From: Halorubrum aidingense JCM 13560
Lineage (GTDB): Archaea; Halobacteriota; Halobacteria; Halobacteriales; Haloferacaceae
DNA length: 64,000 bases
Direction of reading: 5' to 3'
Assembly: GCF_000336995.1 (NCBI RefSeq)
Contig: NZ_AOJI01000017.1
Coordinates: 410,932-474,931 of the forward strand
Shown here: piece after piece, positions 33,502 through 43,322 of the stretch
Layout: each line of letters begins with the position of its first letter
Numbering within the stretch: the stretch's first letter is position 1
Position numbers and translations under genes: made by a program
Notes under the pieces: generated by a model
What the model saw: only the letters and a program-made list of their open reading frames with translations
What the model was told of the DNA's origin: nothing
The model's database searches: none

Positions 33502-33729
33502 ATGATTCTATTTGATTGTCTGAAAGAAACTAGACAACGAATTTCTAATTGGGGGATAGAGGGGGTCAGGGAGAGAGTTTACCAGTTGTGGGTCGGAGAA
33601 CCGCTTCTAAAAATTCCGTGGTACAGCACCACTGCAACCAACAGAAACGAGTACGAACCGGAGATAGACGACGGACCGTCTGTCGATATCAGCATCAAGG
33701 AACTGTTACGGTCACTAGGCTACAAATGA
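33502..33729 (+). pseudogene. Internally deleted alkaline-phosphatase-like gene
   Basis: About 75 residues. The first 30 (FDCLKETRQRISNWGIEG ...) align with residues 3-36 of the 302-residue protein at 31,466, and the last 35 (IPWYSTTATNRNEYEPE ... LLRSLGYK) align with its last 40. Everything between, including both metal sites, is missing, yet the frame is intact. This indicates one in-frame deletion of roughly 230 codons in a paralogous copy. The open frame extends back to 33,430, but the similarity starts at 33,502. It overlaps the next gene by ATGA, so it may survive as a translational leader. Confidence 0.6.
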
Positions 33730-34889
33730 GCGTCAAGTCTGTCGCAGTTACAGGATACTATGGAAGAGACAATGTTGGCGATGAGATACTCCTGTCCTCC
33801 TTGATAGACCTCATCACTGAGCGCTACGGTGACGTAGAGGTGTTCGTTCTGACGAGCGACGTTAAACGGACCGAAGAATTACACGATGTCACAGCAGTAA
33901 CCGAGAGCAATCCTATTGAATGGGTAAAAACAAGCATGCGAGTCGATGCCCTCATTATCGGCGGTGGAGGTCTGTTTGCGAACTCGATACATCTGCGCTA
34001 CCCGATATTAATACTGATCAACACCGTGCTGAACAATCAGATATGGGTTGTCGGAGTTAGCGTCGCCCCGATAGAGAACCGCTACGACGAAGCACTGCTC
34101 CGCTTTGCGCTTACTTCGGTAGACTCGATCGTTGTCAGGGATGAGGCCTCGAAGGTGCGTCTTCGTGACATCGGAATTTCAAGGAGGATCGACGTACTTC
34201 CCGATCTCGCCTTTGCAGGTGACGGGACATCCAAAACGGCAGTCTCACGAGAGATTCCGAAGGATTTCATCGTTGTCTCGGTCCGTCCCCCAACCGGATA
34301 TTCGAGGTCGGAGCTAAACACGAGGGAACTTGCACGATCGTTAGACTCTCTGAAAGTAGATCTCGAATCCGAGATCGTGTTCCTTCCCTTCAAGCCGGAT
34401 GTCGACATTAAGGTGAGTAGACAGGTAACGAGCGAGATGGAGTCCTCGGCGAAGATACTTGAAGACTCTGACGATTTTAGGGAAGTAGAGGGCATACTAT
34501 CCGAAGCGAATTTCCTAGTTGGGATGCGACTCCACAGTGTCATACTGAGTGTGAGAAATCACGTTCCGTTCGTTGGCCTATCGTACCACCCAAAGTGCGA
34601 GTCTGTACTCCAACAACTTGGGACCGAGGAGGTTATTTGGTGTGATAGTTTTGACGCCAATAAGCTCACAGCCCGGGTCAAAAAACGATACAATTCCGAC
34701 GATGTCTCCGAGGCCCTAGAAGCCAAACATCGAGGTCTTGCAGCCGCCGCAGAGAAGAATATTATCCAAGCTTCAGTGGCCGACGAAGTGCCCTCGTACA
34801 CAGACAAGTTCATCTACCTAGCTGTTTCTCTCGTACTTATTCCGTTATCGATAGTGCGCCATAGATGGGAAATTTATCGTGGAGGCTAA
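33726..34889 (+). CDS. Polysaccharide pyruvyl transferase family protein
   Basis: A 387-residue protein starting at the ATG that overlaps the preceding stop. The longer frame from 33,549 shadows the remnant upstream. Family marks are GYYGRDNVGDEILLSSL at the start, LIIGGGGLFAN near 80, and GMRLHSVILSVRNHVPFVGLSYHPK near 275, as in CsaB and EPS ketal-pyruvate transferases. These add pyruvate ketals from phosphoenolpyruvate to sugars, giving the glycan a negative charge. A C-terminal hydrophobic helix (IYLAVSLVLIPLSIV) may anchor it to the membrane. Confidence 0.85.
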   Translation: MSVKSVAVTGYYGRDNVGDEILLSSLIDLITERYGDVEVFVLTSDVKRTEELHDVTAVTESNPIEWVKTSMRVDALIIGGGGLFANSIHLRYPILILINTVLNNQIWVVGVSVAPIENRYDEALLRFALTSVDSIVVRDEASKVRLRDIGISRRIDVLPDLAFAGDGTSKTAVSREIPKDFIVVSVRPPTGYSRSELNTRELARSLDSLKVDLESEIVFLPFKPDVDIKVSRQVTSEMESSAKILEDSDDFREVEGILSEANFLVGMRLHSVILSVRNHVPFVGLSYHPKCESVLQQLGTEEVIWCDSFDANKLTARVKKRYNSDDVSEALEAKHRGLAAAAEKNIIQASVADEVPSYTDKFIYLAVSLVLIPLSIVRHRWEIYRGG

Positions 34890-35026
34890 TGCGAGAGACG
34901 TAAGGATTATTGGATCCGGTAGTTGAAACGCTTAGAATTGCCTCGATTGGTGCAGTCCTATGTCCAATCCGCGTATCATACTCGTATCCTGACGATGATA
35001 ATCAGCGGACGATCTGAGACACCCCG

Positions 35027-36211
35027 TCAGCGTTCGAAAAGCAGAGTTGAATATACTTCAAGGTAGGATTCACCCACTGTTTCCCAGCTGTACGATGATT
35101 CAACTCGACTCCGAGCGCTCTTACCCATCTCTGTGGCAAGTAACTTATTTCCAAGAATCTGTATCATGGCGTCACGAAGTTCCGCTGGCGATTCAGTCGG
35201 GACGACGAAGCCGTCGACGCCATCGCGGATCATCTCGTCTGCACCAATCACATCAGTTGCGACGATCGGACATCCGGTAGACATCGCCTCGAGCCGCACC
35301 GGAGAGAAGCTCTCGGAGTGAGAGGGGTGGACGAACAACCCGGCAGACTGTAAATAGCCACGAACGACGTCCTGATCGACTTTCCCATGGAACGTAATCA
35401 CATCTTCTAGTCCCAAGTCGTGTACCTTTTCCTCCAAATCCTTACGAAGAGGACCGCCTCCAAAAATATCTAGGGTTACTTCCGGGAAGTCACGGACGAT
35501 ACCAGCCATCGACTCAAGCAGATCGAAGTATCCCTTCCGCTCGGTCAGTCGACCGACTGTAACGAGGTTGTAACGGTCTCTATCCTCTGAGTAGGAGAAG
35601 TACTCAGTATCAACTCCGATCGGAATTACTTCGATCTTTTCACGGTCTACATACTTCGCGTAGATGTCCCTGGTTTCCTCGTTGACTACGATGACCCGAT
35701 CAGCAGCGTCAAGAGTTCGTTTGAAGAACAATTCTCGGGGAGGTATTGACAGTCGTTTTGCTGCTAGGGCAGCCTTTTCGGCGACCGTGGCGAACTGACG
35801 AGGGAACCACTCAGGGAGAACACCTTGAGTCTTCATGCGAATCTCATCCATCGGAATCTCGTGAGCGGCTTGTGCTGGTCCAATCAGGATAGGAACGTCA
35901 GGCGGCTGTTTAAGAGACAAAAGTGGGTTGAACCAGCGGAAGTTGAGATTCATATGGTGATAGAGATCAACCTCACCTGCCCGTAGTTTCTGATTTGCGT
36001 ATCTGAACGCGTTGAAGTAGTACGTTGGTTTTCGTGACCCACCGAGGGATGTCGTGTGAACGTTCTCTGGAAGTGACGCGCCTTCCGTAGATGCAACGCA
36101 GGCCTCAATTTTGAAATCCTCAGATGAGAGATTATTCAGTATATTGTACGCTTTGCCATATCGCTCGTTAGAAAGGGAGTATGACGAAGGGCTAATCAGT
36201 ACTTGTTTCAT
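35027..36211 (-). CDS. Glycosyltransferase family 4
   Basis: About 394 residues from the ATG at 36,211 (MKQVLISPSSYSLSN). The 38 codons upstream in the frame do not look coded. The C-terminal domain has VTVGRLTERKGYFDLLESM, FGGGPLRKDLE and the retaining GT-B motif ESFSPVRLE (EX7E), followed by AMSTGCPIVATD. It transfers a sugar to the lipid-linked glycan. It is convergent with the pyruvyltransferase gene and divergent from the FkbM gene. Confidence 0.85.
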   Translation of the reverse strand: MKQVLISPSSYSLSNERYGKAYNILNNLSSEDFKIEACVASTEGASLPENVHTTSLGGSRKPTYYFNAFRYANQKLRAGEVDLYHHMNLNFRWFNPLLSLKQPPDVPILIGPAQAAHEIPMDEIRMKTQGVLPEWFPRQFATVAEKAALAAKRLSIPPRELFFKRTLDAADRVIVVNEETRDIYAKYVDREKIEVIPIGVDTEYFSYSEDRDRYNLVTVGRLTERKGYFDLLESMAGIVRDFPEVTLDIFGGGPLRKDLEEKVHDLGLEDVITFHGKVDQDVVRGYLQSAGLFVHPSHSESFSPVRLEAMSTGCPIVATDVIGADEMIRDGVDGFVVPTESPAELRDAMIQILGNKLLATEMGKSARSRVESSYSWETVGESYLEVYSTLLFER

Positions 36212-36365
36212 GACTGATTGACTTTTCCTAGTAGAGTGGACGCACATGATGAGCTCCCCGCTGCTCGGATCGTCTCTACAATCAGAGTACAAAACAGTAC
36301 GGTTGCAGAAGCCTGAAAGAGCCAATTTCGAAAGGACTTAAGCCCAATCATGAATACTGGTATCC

Positions 36366-37133
36366 GTGATTGATATTCAGCGCGCGGTAAACGCTTTTCG
36401 CTTCTATCTCCGCCGGGCCCACTTTCGAGTTCATGCGATCTACGATCCGAGCACAGAGATCGTTCTGCCGAACGGAGCCTCTGCTATGTTCAATACGTCG
36501 TCCGGAATTGAGCGCTGGCGTGTTGAGACACTAGTCGGAGAAGAGGAGACGATCGTCAAGTTTCTAGACCATATTCAGCCCTCTGATGTAGTATATGACA
36601 TAGGAGCAAACATCGGGATGTACGCATGTTTCGTCGCGACCCAACTAGACTCCAAAGATGGTCATCTCGTCGCAGTTGAGCCCCATCCATCGAACGTTCA
36701 GCGCCTCGAAGAGAATCTCCGAAATAATGCGACGTGCGATTTTTCGGTCCTTGAATATGCTTTAGGAGACGAAGAGGGAGAAGTGAGACTTGTAGACGAG
36801 GGAGATCTCCCAGGGGTTGGGACGCATCAGATCAACCGGAGTGGGGATATTAAAGTCGAACAGCGGCGTGTTGATTCTTTGGTCTCCGATTCCGAGATAC
36901 CTCCCCCTGATGTAGTAAAGATAGACGTTGAAGGCGCAGAAGCTCGCGTATTGGAAGGATTTGGCGATGTGCTAGATACCGTCCGTGTCCTTTTTTGTGA
37001 GATACATCCAGAAATGATGGAGGACTTTGGAGATGATCCCGAATCACTTGAATCAGTTCTTACTGATGCAGGATTCAGCACTATTAATCGACTTGAACGG
37101 GGTGGTGAATATCATATTATAGCGAGACGATGA
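36366..37133 (+). CDS. FkbM-family SAM methyltransferase
   Basis: A 255-residue protein with a GTG start. The SAM-binding motif is VYDIGANIGMYACFVA (about 78-93), and FkbM marks VKIDVEGAEARVLEGF and LFCEIHPE follow. FkbM enzymes O-methylate sugars, so this one probably caps a sugar of the local glycan. GC is low, like the following genes. Confidence 0.85.
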   Translation: MIDIQRAVNAFRFYLRRAHFRVHAIYDPSTEIVLPNGASAMFNTSSGIERWRVETLVGEEETIVKFLDHIQPSDVVYDIGANIGMYACFVATQLDSKDGHLVAVEPHPSNVQRLEENLRNNATCDFSVLEYALGDEEGEVRLVDEGDLPGVGTHQINRSGDIKVEQRRVDSLVSDSEIPPPDVVKIDVEGAEARVLEGFGDVLDTVRVLFCEIHPEMMEDFGDDPESLESVLTDAGFSTINRLERGGEYHIIARR

Positions 37134-37235
37134 TCCAAATTTCTTTGTTTAGAACATAGTATGTTAATACAAATTCTGAGAAAAGATAGTGGCGAACAAC
37201 ACAACACATTTTGATTTCGAGATTCCAGTAAACCT

Positions 37236-38753
37236 ATGCAATTACTCATCGTCGGTCTCGACGGTCTTTCATGGAATATTTTAGAAGAATTCGATATTGA
37301 ACCGGACTATCTCTCTGCAGTGGCGGATAAAGGGATCAACGGCCATCTACATAGTGTTGACACACCAACAACGTTGCCTGCTTGGACTTCTTTTGCGACA
37401 GGAAAAGATCCAGGAACCCACGGGCTAACAAATATGATCTCCCAGAAGGAGAACTATGAAACGAAGGCACCTTCAACGAATACGTCTGATATTGCAGCGT
37501 ATGATTTGCTGGATAATTCTCTCTTCGTTAATCTTCCGGCAAGTATAGATCGTATACCTGCAGCAGAGAACACTCATCTTGTCTCGTCGTTCGACGCAGA
37601 AGGGCCTGCTGACGCTGTCCCTGAAGAGCTCCAGTCCTTGCCCGCTTTTGAAAATTATCGAACGATGCAGAATAACAAACTGAAGTCCCAACCAAATCAG
37701 TTCGTTGATGATCTCGTTCAAGTCGCGAACAGAAGAGCTGAGTTCACCGAACAAGCCATCTCGAAAACGGATCCGAGAGTGTGTTTTGTTTTGTTCTCAG
37801 TTACAGACTGGCTAGGGCATATTCTCGGAAACGCTGCCAACGACAAAATACGGGCTGGATGGGTACGACAAGTCATGAACTCCGTAGATAGCCACGTCAA
37901 ACAGCTATCGTCAAACGCAGAGAACGTGCTCCTGATGAGTGACCATGGTTTCGAACGGAAACATGCTAATCTCCATCTGAATAACTATCTCTCGGAACAG
38001 GGCTATCTGGAGGAAACAGAATCAGAAGATTGGCAGATTTCGAATTTCGTCGTTGGACTTGCTCAAAAACTAGCAGGCCGTTCAGATCGGCTTTATCAGT
38101 TGATGCGGCATGTCTATAATCGTGTCATCGGATATAGAATAATGGATGGTGTGAAAGATGCAGCTGATTTCGATATTCAGTATTCTACGTCGCAAGCTTG
38201 GGAACTTCGCTTTGGGAGTATTCACATAAATGATAACTTCTTTGACCAACCCACAGTAGATGATGTAGAAGGGCTTCAAGAAGAGTTGATTGCTGATCTC
38301 GAATCTCTGACTTACGAAGGGGAGCAAGTATTCAGAGAGGTACTCCGAAGCGAGGAGGCGTATGATAACCCGAAGCGAGGTGTTCCGTCCGTTATTGCTC
38401 GACCTGCAAAGGGTATATTCCCGTTGATGTTCCAGTCTCCGACCGGTGAGATAATCACACCAACCGACACATTTGAGCACCGATATAGAGGGATCATAGC
38501 AGCAGAAGGGCCTCTATTTGAAGATCAGGTCACAGTCGAGAATATGTCTATTGAGGATATTCTACCGACTACACTACACGCCCTTAGAAGTTCAGTCCCG
38601 AATGACATGACTGGAGAAGTCAGAGACGACATTCTCCAAACGGACCGACAGATCGTGACTAGTGATACTGATTCAATGCCGGAACCGCGAACACGCAATT
38701 CCAATATTAATAGGAATACGGAAGAGCGGCTTGCAGATCTCGGTTATATATGA
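37236..38753 (+). CDS. Alkaline-phosphatase/phosphodiesterase-like protein
   Basis: A 505-residue protein of the nucleotide pyrophosphatase/phosphodiesterase branch. It has VGLDGLSWNIL (first metal Asp), TTLPAWTSFATGKDPGTHGLT (nucleophile region followed by the conserved HG) and LLMSDHGFERKHANLHLNN (second metal site). It is a larger relative of the 47,236 protein and ends in RLADLGYI. Its likely role is modification of phospho- or sulfo-groups or transfer of a glycerol-phosphate type group on the glycan. This stretch is among the lowest in GC in the window. Its stop overlaps the flippase start (ATGA). Confidence 0.75.
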   Translation: MQLLIVGLDGLSWNILEEFDIEPDYLSAVADKGINGHLHSVDTPTTLPAWTSFATGKDPGTHGLTNMISQKENYETKAPSTNTSDIAAYDLLDNSLFVNLPASIDRIPAAENTHLVSSFDAEGPADAVPEELQSLPAFENYRTMQNNKLKSQPNQFVDDLVQVANRRAEFTEQAISKTDPRVCFVLFSVTDWLGHILGNAANDKIRAGWVRQVMNSVDSHVKQLSSNAENVLLMSDHGFERKHANLHLNNYLSEQGYLEETESEDWQISNFVVGLAQKLAGRSDRLYQLMRHVYNRVIGYRIMDGVKDAADFDIQYSTSQAWELRFGSIHINDNFFDQPTVDDVEGLQEELIADLESLTYEGEQVFREVLRSEEAYDNPKRGVPSVIARPAKGIFPLMFQSPTGEIITPTDTFEHRYRGIIAAEGPLFEDQVTVENMSIEDILPTTLHALRSSVPNDMTGEVRDDILQTDRQIVTSDTDSMPEPRTRNSNINRNTEERLADLGYI

Positions 38754-40189
38754 GTGCCCGTGAAGCGGACTTTGGACTTGAAATCTCGAAAGGAGTCCTT
38801 GCGAAGTTCGCTATGGCCGCAATCGGGTTCTCCGGATCAGTAGTCTTTGCTCGTGTACTTGGGCCAAGTGGTTACGGAGCGTTCTACGTCATCCAAACGC
38901 TCGTCACTGTTCTAGACAATCCAGTCACCGGATGGGGAGATGCATGCAAGAAACGAATCTCCGAAACTGGATTTCCGACATCGGAAGCATTGGGTTCTGG
39001 TATTCTCGGCGCTACTGTTTTTCCGATAGTGATATTGCCCTTAGTCTATCTCGGTAACCGCGTTACAGGACTATATGATCTGTCGGGTCTATTCATCCCT
39101 TTTTGTACTTTGTTCGTGGGAATTTGTTGTTTTGCAGTTACTAATCGCATTCTGTCTGCACGAGCGAACTTCTCTGCTGCAGAATGGGCCGATACGGTTC
39201 GTTCTCTGCTCACTACTCCTCTCCAGCTTTTCTTGGTCTTCATTGGTCTAGAAACAGCTGGGATGGTCTATGGATTAGCGATCGCCACCATACTAACGAT
39301 CCCATATGTGATGTATCAAATAGGAATAAAACCTGAACTCCCCTCTCTTAAAGCAGTATCTAGTATATTTTCATTTGCTAAGTACAGTATACCGAATGGG
39401 TTCATCGGAACAGCACAATCTCGGATGGACATTCTACTTCTCGGGGCAGTCCTCTCGTCAGCTGCTGTCGGAGATTATCAAGTGTCGATGCAGCTTACAA
39501 TGATAGGCGCATTTCTGGGTAGTGTTGCTGCAGGAGGGCTGATGGCTCGAGTAAGCGATAACTGGAGTCAGAACGACTCCCACGCAATAATTGAAGATCT
39601 AACGAACTCACTTGGATACGCGAGCGTGCTTGCGATACCAATCTTTTTTGGTGCTTCAGCAATGCCAGGCGATCTAATCGTGACCATCTTTGGAGCACAG
39701 TATTCGGGTGTAGGGACTGTCCTTGTCGGCTTAGCGCTCTTTAGGGTCCTGGCAACGCAGACCAGCCAGTTGCGATCAACGATATCCGGATTAGATCAAC
39801 CACAAATAAATACTCAAATTGGCACCGTCGTTCTTGTTTTGAATCTCGGACTTGGGTACCTACTGCTGCTTGAATACGGAATCCTCGGGGTAATTGCGGC
39901 AACTATCGTCTCAGAGATTGTGAAATACACTGCTCTTGCCTATGCAGTGAAGCAATACCTTCCCGAAGTCTCGCTTCTCAACCGTCCACTCCGCAGTCAA
40001 CTCCTCTCAGGTATGGTTATGTTCGTCGTTGTTGAAAGTGCACACTCTGCTATCGGTGTCTCGTGGTGGGGTGATCTCACAGTTCTGATCGGACTCGGCG
40101 GAATAATCTACTTCACTGTACTTACAGCAATAAGTGAGTCCTTCCGGGTCACTGTCAAAGGGGTGCTGTCCGATGCCCTACGAAACTGA
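38750..40189 (+). CDS. Oligosaccharide flippase (Wzx/MATE-type)
   Basis: A 479-residue polytopic protein with about 12-14 transmembrane helices. It opens with FGLEISKGVLAKFAM and has FARVLGPSGYGAFYVIQTL, the N-terminal signature of the polysaccharide-transport (RfbX-like) family. It probably moves the lipid-linked oligosaccharide across the membrane for AglB. It is translationally coupled to the phosphodiesterase-like gene. Confidence 0.85.
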   Translation: MSAREADFGLEISKGVLAKFAMAAIGFSGSVVFARVLGPSGYGAFYVIQTLVTVLDNPVTGWGDACKKRISETGFPTSEALGSGILGATVFPIVILPLVYLGNRVTGLYDLSGLFIPFCTLFVGICCFAVTNRILSARANFSAAEWADTVRSLLTTPLQLFLVFIGLETAGMVYGLAIATILTIPYVMYQIGIKPELPSLKAVSSIFSFAKYSIPNGFIGTAQSRMDILLLGAVLSSAAVGDYQVSMQLTMIGAFLGSVAAGGLMARVSDNWSQNDSHAIIEDLTNSLGYASVLAIPIFFGASAMPGDLIVTIFGAQYSGVGTVLVGLALFRVLATQTSQLRSTISGLDQPQINTQIGTVVLVLNLGLGYLLLLEYGILGVIAATIVSEIVKYTALAYAVKQYLPEVSLLNRPLRSQLLSGMVMFVVVESAHSAIGVSWWGDLTVLIGLGGIIYFTVLTAISESFRVTVKGVLSDALRN

Positions 40190-40190
40190 T

Positions 40191-41237
40191 TCACGAAGTA
40201 CTGAGTTTACACTCAACCCGATCAGTGACTGTCGACCACTCTAGAACCTCGGTTTCTGAAACTTCCCCTGAAGAACTCGCTTCCCGACAAGCCGCTTCGA
40301 CATCTTTAGGTTCACGAGACGATGCCCCGAATACTCCTGGAGTCTTCACCCACCAAGCTAACATCCCTTGCTGAGGTACTACACATGGCGTCCCCGCCGC
40401 CAATGCCTCCGCGACTGTTATCCCGTAGGCCTCGAACTTGGATAGCGTCACGTGCACGTCTGCGCCTGCGTACAACCTCGGTAACCGATCATGGTCAACA
40501 TAACCGAGGAATTCGACTCGATCCTCAACACCTTCTTCGATAGCGATGCGTACCAACTCGTCTCGATAGGGGCCCGAACCAGCCACCACCAGATCGAACT
40601 CTTCCAGTTCCGGGATCGCTCGAATCACGTGCTGTATTCCTTTGTACTCTTCTAGCCGACCAACAGTCAACAAATAAGGACGATTGCGACACTCGGGCTC
40701 CACTAAGGCGAACCGCTCTACTTCGACACCGTTCGGTATCACGGTCGCACCGATACCGAAATCGTCCCGAAGCTGTTCACGCTCCCACTCACTTACAGCG
40801 ATCACCTCGTCGGCCTGCCCAACAGCCCACTTCCCGAATGGCCGGTACAGCAAGAGCAACCGATCACGGAAACTACTCGCGCTCTCTCCGTGGTAGTGGG
40901 TCGTCACGACGAACCGCTCATCCGTCACTCCCAGCGCAGCGAAGAAGACAGGAAGCGAGTGGTAATTGTGAGCATGAACGACATCCGCATCACTCCGACG
41001 AACTGCCGAAGCGAGTCCTGGCGCAACGTGGAACGCGTCGCCCGGTGAAAGCGCACGATGGCGATGTATTTCGACGCCGTTCCGAAACTCCCGCCCTTTG
41101 ACATCAGGACCAAGATCAGCGGAGTGGACTACGACCTCATGACCACGATCGACGAGACGCTCGCTAATCTCTTGCACGTGTGTTTCGACACCACCTGTAT
41201 GCGGCGGATACCGGGGTGTGATCTGCAGAATATTCAC
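40191..41237 (-). CDS. Glycosyltransferase family 4
   Basis: A 348-residue GT-B glycosyltransferase. It has ITPRYPPHTGGVETHVQEIS at the N-terminus, VIPNGVEVERF at the domain linker, LTVGRLEEYKGIQHVIRAI, and EX7E in EAYGITVAE with ALAAGTPCVV. It starts 4 nt inside the upstream GT2 gene, so the two are co-translated. It is convergent, 1 nt from the flippase gene end. Confidence 0.9.
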   Translation of the reverse strand: MNILQITPRYPPHTGGVETHVQEISERLVDRGHEVVVHSADLGPDVKGREFRNGVEIHRHRALSPGDAFHVAPGLASAVRRSDADVVHAHNYHSLPVFFAALGVTDERFVVTTHYHGESASSFRDRLLLLYRPFGKWAVGQADEVIAVSEWEREQLRDDFGIGATVIPNGVEVERFALVEPECRNRPYLLTVGRLEEYKGIQHVIRAIPELEEFDLVVAGSGPYRDELVRIAIEEGVEDRVEFLGYVDHDRLPRLYAGADVHVTLSKFEAYGITVAEALAAGTPCVVPQQGMLAWWVKTPGVFGASSREPKDVEAACREASSSGEVSETEVLEWSTVTDRVECKLSTS

Positions 41238-42379
41238 CTATACACCTCTCGCAGCTCCTCGTCGATCTCCCACGTCCCGTCGCCCTCACCACTCAACAGT
41301 TTCAGGCTCGCTCGAAACAGCGACACCTGCGTGTCGAACAGCGAGTACGCCGTCTGTAATGGACCGAGATTCTCACGCGAGCCCAGCACCACAAACCCAC
41401 CAACTGCTCCGGGAACCACCAATCCCAACGGACCACCGAAAGCTAGTCCACCCAACGTTGCCATTCCAATCAATACCATCACCAGCCACGGAGAGACAAT
41501 CATGAACCACCAGTTGAACGGCAACACGACACCACCGTACGCGCCGTACCCTCCCAAAATCTCACGCTGGCGCCATAGCAGGCGGATCAGCCCCATCGCA
41601 CGTCTATCTTTCTGCTGGCGGCGCTTCCGAAACGCTGAGTGTGCCGCTTCCTTGTATTCGATCTCGGGATCGAACACCACCCGATCGCCGCCCTTGCGGA
41701 TCTTTAGCGCTAGTTCCGTGTCATCGGCGATAGAGTCCTCGTCGATGGGTACAATCGCATCCTTCTCGAATGCAGAGAACGGACCGTGGAAGATGAGCGT
41801 TGAGTCTAGGTGTGACTCCAGCGTTTGGATGTATGCCTGCACGTCGCGGTACCCCTCTTCGACCTTGCTTCCACCTAACGCCTCGGCGTTCCGTCCCGTG
41901 ACAGCACCGATCTCCGGGTCTGCGAGGTTCGCCGCTGCCTCCTGAAGTGCGTTGCCGGCGATCCGGGAGTCACAGTCGGTCTTGACGACCATCTCATGCG
42001 ACGCCACGGTGTAGGCTTTGTTCAGCGCGACTGCGAGCCCGCGACGTTCCTCCTCGCGGATAAGTGTCAACTCTGGATCTTCCCGATCCGCGAAGAACTC
42101 CTCCACCAATTCTGGTGTCTGGTCGTCGCTGGAATCGACGACTACGATCTCTACCTTCTCCATTGGGTAGTCGAGTGAGACCAGTTCCTCAAGCTTCGCC
42201 TCTACAATCCTTTCCTCGTTGTAAGTTGGCAGGACGATGGTCACTGCTGGCTCCTCATCGTAATCTTTCTCGGCAGGCGACCTGTTTGGTCTTAGGAAAA
42301 AGTACAGTCCCAAGAAAGCCAGATAGGGGAGCCCAGTCAGCCCGAAGAGGCCAATGACTGTCTTAGTGAAACGTCGCAT
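41234..42379 (-). CDS. Membrane glycosyltransferase family 2
   Basis: A 381-residue protein. One N-terminal transmembrane helix is followed by a GT-A domain: VTIVLPTYNEERIV, VVVDSSDD, KTDCDSRI (the metal-binding DxD), a DDTELALKI acid region and a basic RRQQKDRRA patch in the processive-type position. Two or three C-terminal transmembrane helices follow. It resembles dolichyl-phosphate or polysaccharide synthases. It is divergent from the nucleotidyltransferase gene, with about 90 bp between them. Confidence 0.85.
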   Translation of the reverse strand: MRRFTKTVIGLFGLTGLPYLAFLGLYFFLRPNRSPAEKDYDEEPAVTIVLPTYNEERIVEAKLEELVSLDYPMEKVEIVVVDSSDDQTPELVEEFFADREDPELTLIREEERRGLAVALNKAYTVASHEMVVKTDCDSRIAGNALQEAAANLADPEIGAVTGRNAEALGGSKVEEGYRDVQAYIQTLESHLDSTLIFHGPFSAFEKDAIVPIDEDSIADDTELALKIRKGGDRVVFDPEIEYKEAAHSAFRKRRQQKDRRAMGLIRLLWRQREILGGYGAYGGVVLPFNWWFMIVSPWLVMVLIGMATLGGLAFGGPLGLVVPGAVGGFVVLGSRENLGPLQTAYSLFDTQVSLFRASLKLLSGEGDGTWEIDEELREVYR

Positions 42380-42440
42380 ATCCCACTATTTGCTACCCGT
42401 GGCAAAAGTCCGCTGGTGTGTAACCGGTTCACCCGCACCT

Positions 42441-42450
42441 ATTTTACATA
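42441..42450 (+). promoter_or_regulatory. TATA box of nucleotidyltransferase gene
   Basis: ATTTTACATA is centred 25 nt upstream of the ATG at 42,470, which decides that start over the longer open frame from 42,416. Confidence 0.55.
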
Positions 42451-42469
42451 CGACCGTCACCACCCACTC

Positions 42470-43249
42470 ATGCAAGCAGTCGTACTCGCCGCGGGCAAGG
42501 GCACGCGCCTCCGGCCGCTCACCGACGACAAGCCGAAGGTCCTCGTCGAGGTCAACGGCACACCCCTCATCGAGGACGTTTTCAACAACCTGATCGACTC
42601 GGGCGCGACGGAGCTGATCGTCGTCGTCGGCTACAAGGCCGAACAGATCATCGATCGCTACGGGGACGAGTACGACGGTATCCCGATCACCTACACGCAC
42701 CAGCGCGAGCAGCTCGGCCTCGCACACGCCATCCTCCAGGCCGAGCCCCACGTCGACGGCGACTTCATGCTCATGCTCGGCGACAACGTCTTCCGCGGGA
42801 ATCTCGGCGACGTCGCCAGTCGCCAGAAAGAGGACCGCGCCGACGCTGCATTCCTCGTCGAGGAGGTCCCCTACGAGGAGGCCTCCCGCTACGGCGTCTT
42901 GGACACCAACGAGTACGGCGAGATCACCGAGGTCGTCGAGAAGCCCGACGACCCGCCGAGCAACCTCGTGATGACCGGGTTCTACACGTTTACGCCCGCC
43001 ATCTTTCACGCGTGTCACCTCGTCCAGCCCTCGGATCGTGGCGAGTACGAACTCCCCGACGCGATCGATCTGCTCATCCAGTCCGGGCGCACCATCGACG
43101 CGATCCGGCTCGACGGATGGCGGATCGACGTGGGATTCCCCGAGGACCGCGATCGCGCCGAGGAGCGGCTCGACGAACTGGCCGACGCCGACGAAAACGC
43201 GGAGGCGGAAGCAGATGACGACGCTGGCGAAGCGGTCATCGACGGGTAG
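42470..43249 (+). CDS. Sugar-1-phosphate nucleotidyltransferase
   Basis: 259 residues from the ATG at 42,470. The N-terminal signature AVVLAAGKGTRLRPLTDDKPK, the MLGDNVF metal site and GFYTFTP are typical of glucose-1-phosphate thymidylyl- or uridylyltransferases such as AglF. It makes the activated sugar donor. The C-terminal 25 residues are an acidic disordered tail. GC is core-like, so the low-GC part of the glycan cluster ends before this gene. Confidence 0.9.
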   Translation: MQAVVLAAGKGTRLRPLTDDKPKVLVEVNGTPLIEDVFNNLIDSGATELIVVVGYKAEQIIDRYGDEYDGIPITYTHQREQLGLAHAILQAEPHVDGDFMLMLGDNVFRGNLGDVASRQKEDRADAAFLVEEVPYEEASRYGVLDTNEYGEITEVVEKPDDPPSNLVMTGFYTFTPAIFHACHLVQPSDRGEYELPDAIDLLIQSGRTIDAIRLDGWRIDVGFPEDRDRAEERLDELADADENAEAEADDDAGEAVIDG

Positions 43250-43322
43250 AGTCAGACCACGGCGGGGGGTGATTACGGAGATGGATCGACCTACATCCTA
43301 ACTACGAGAAACCGAAGCGATA

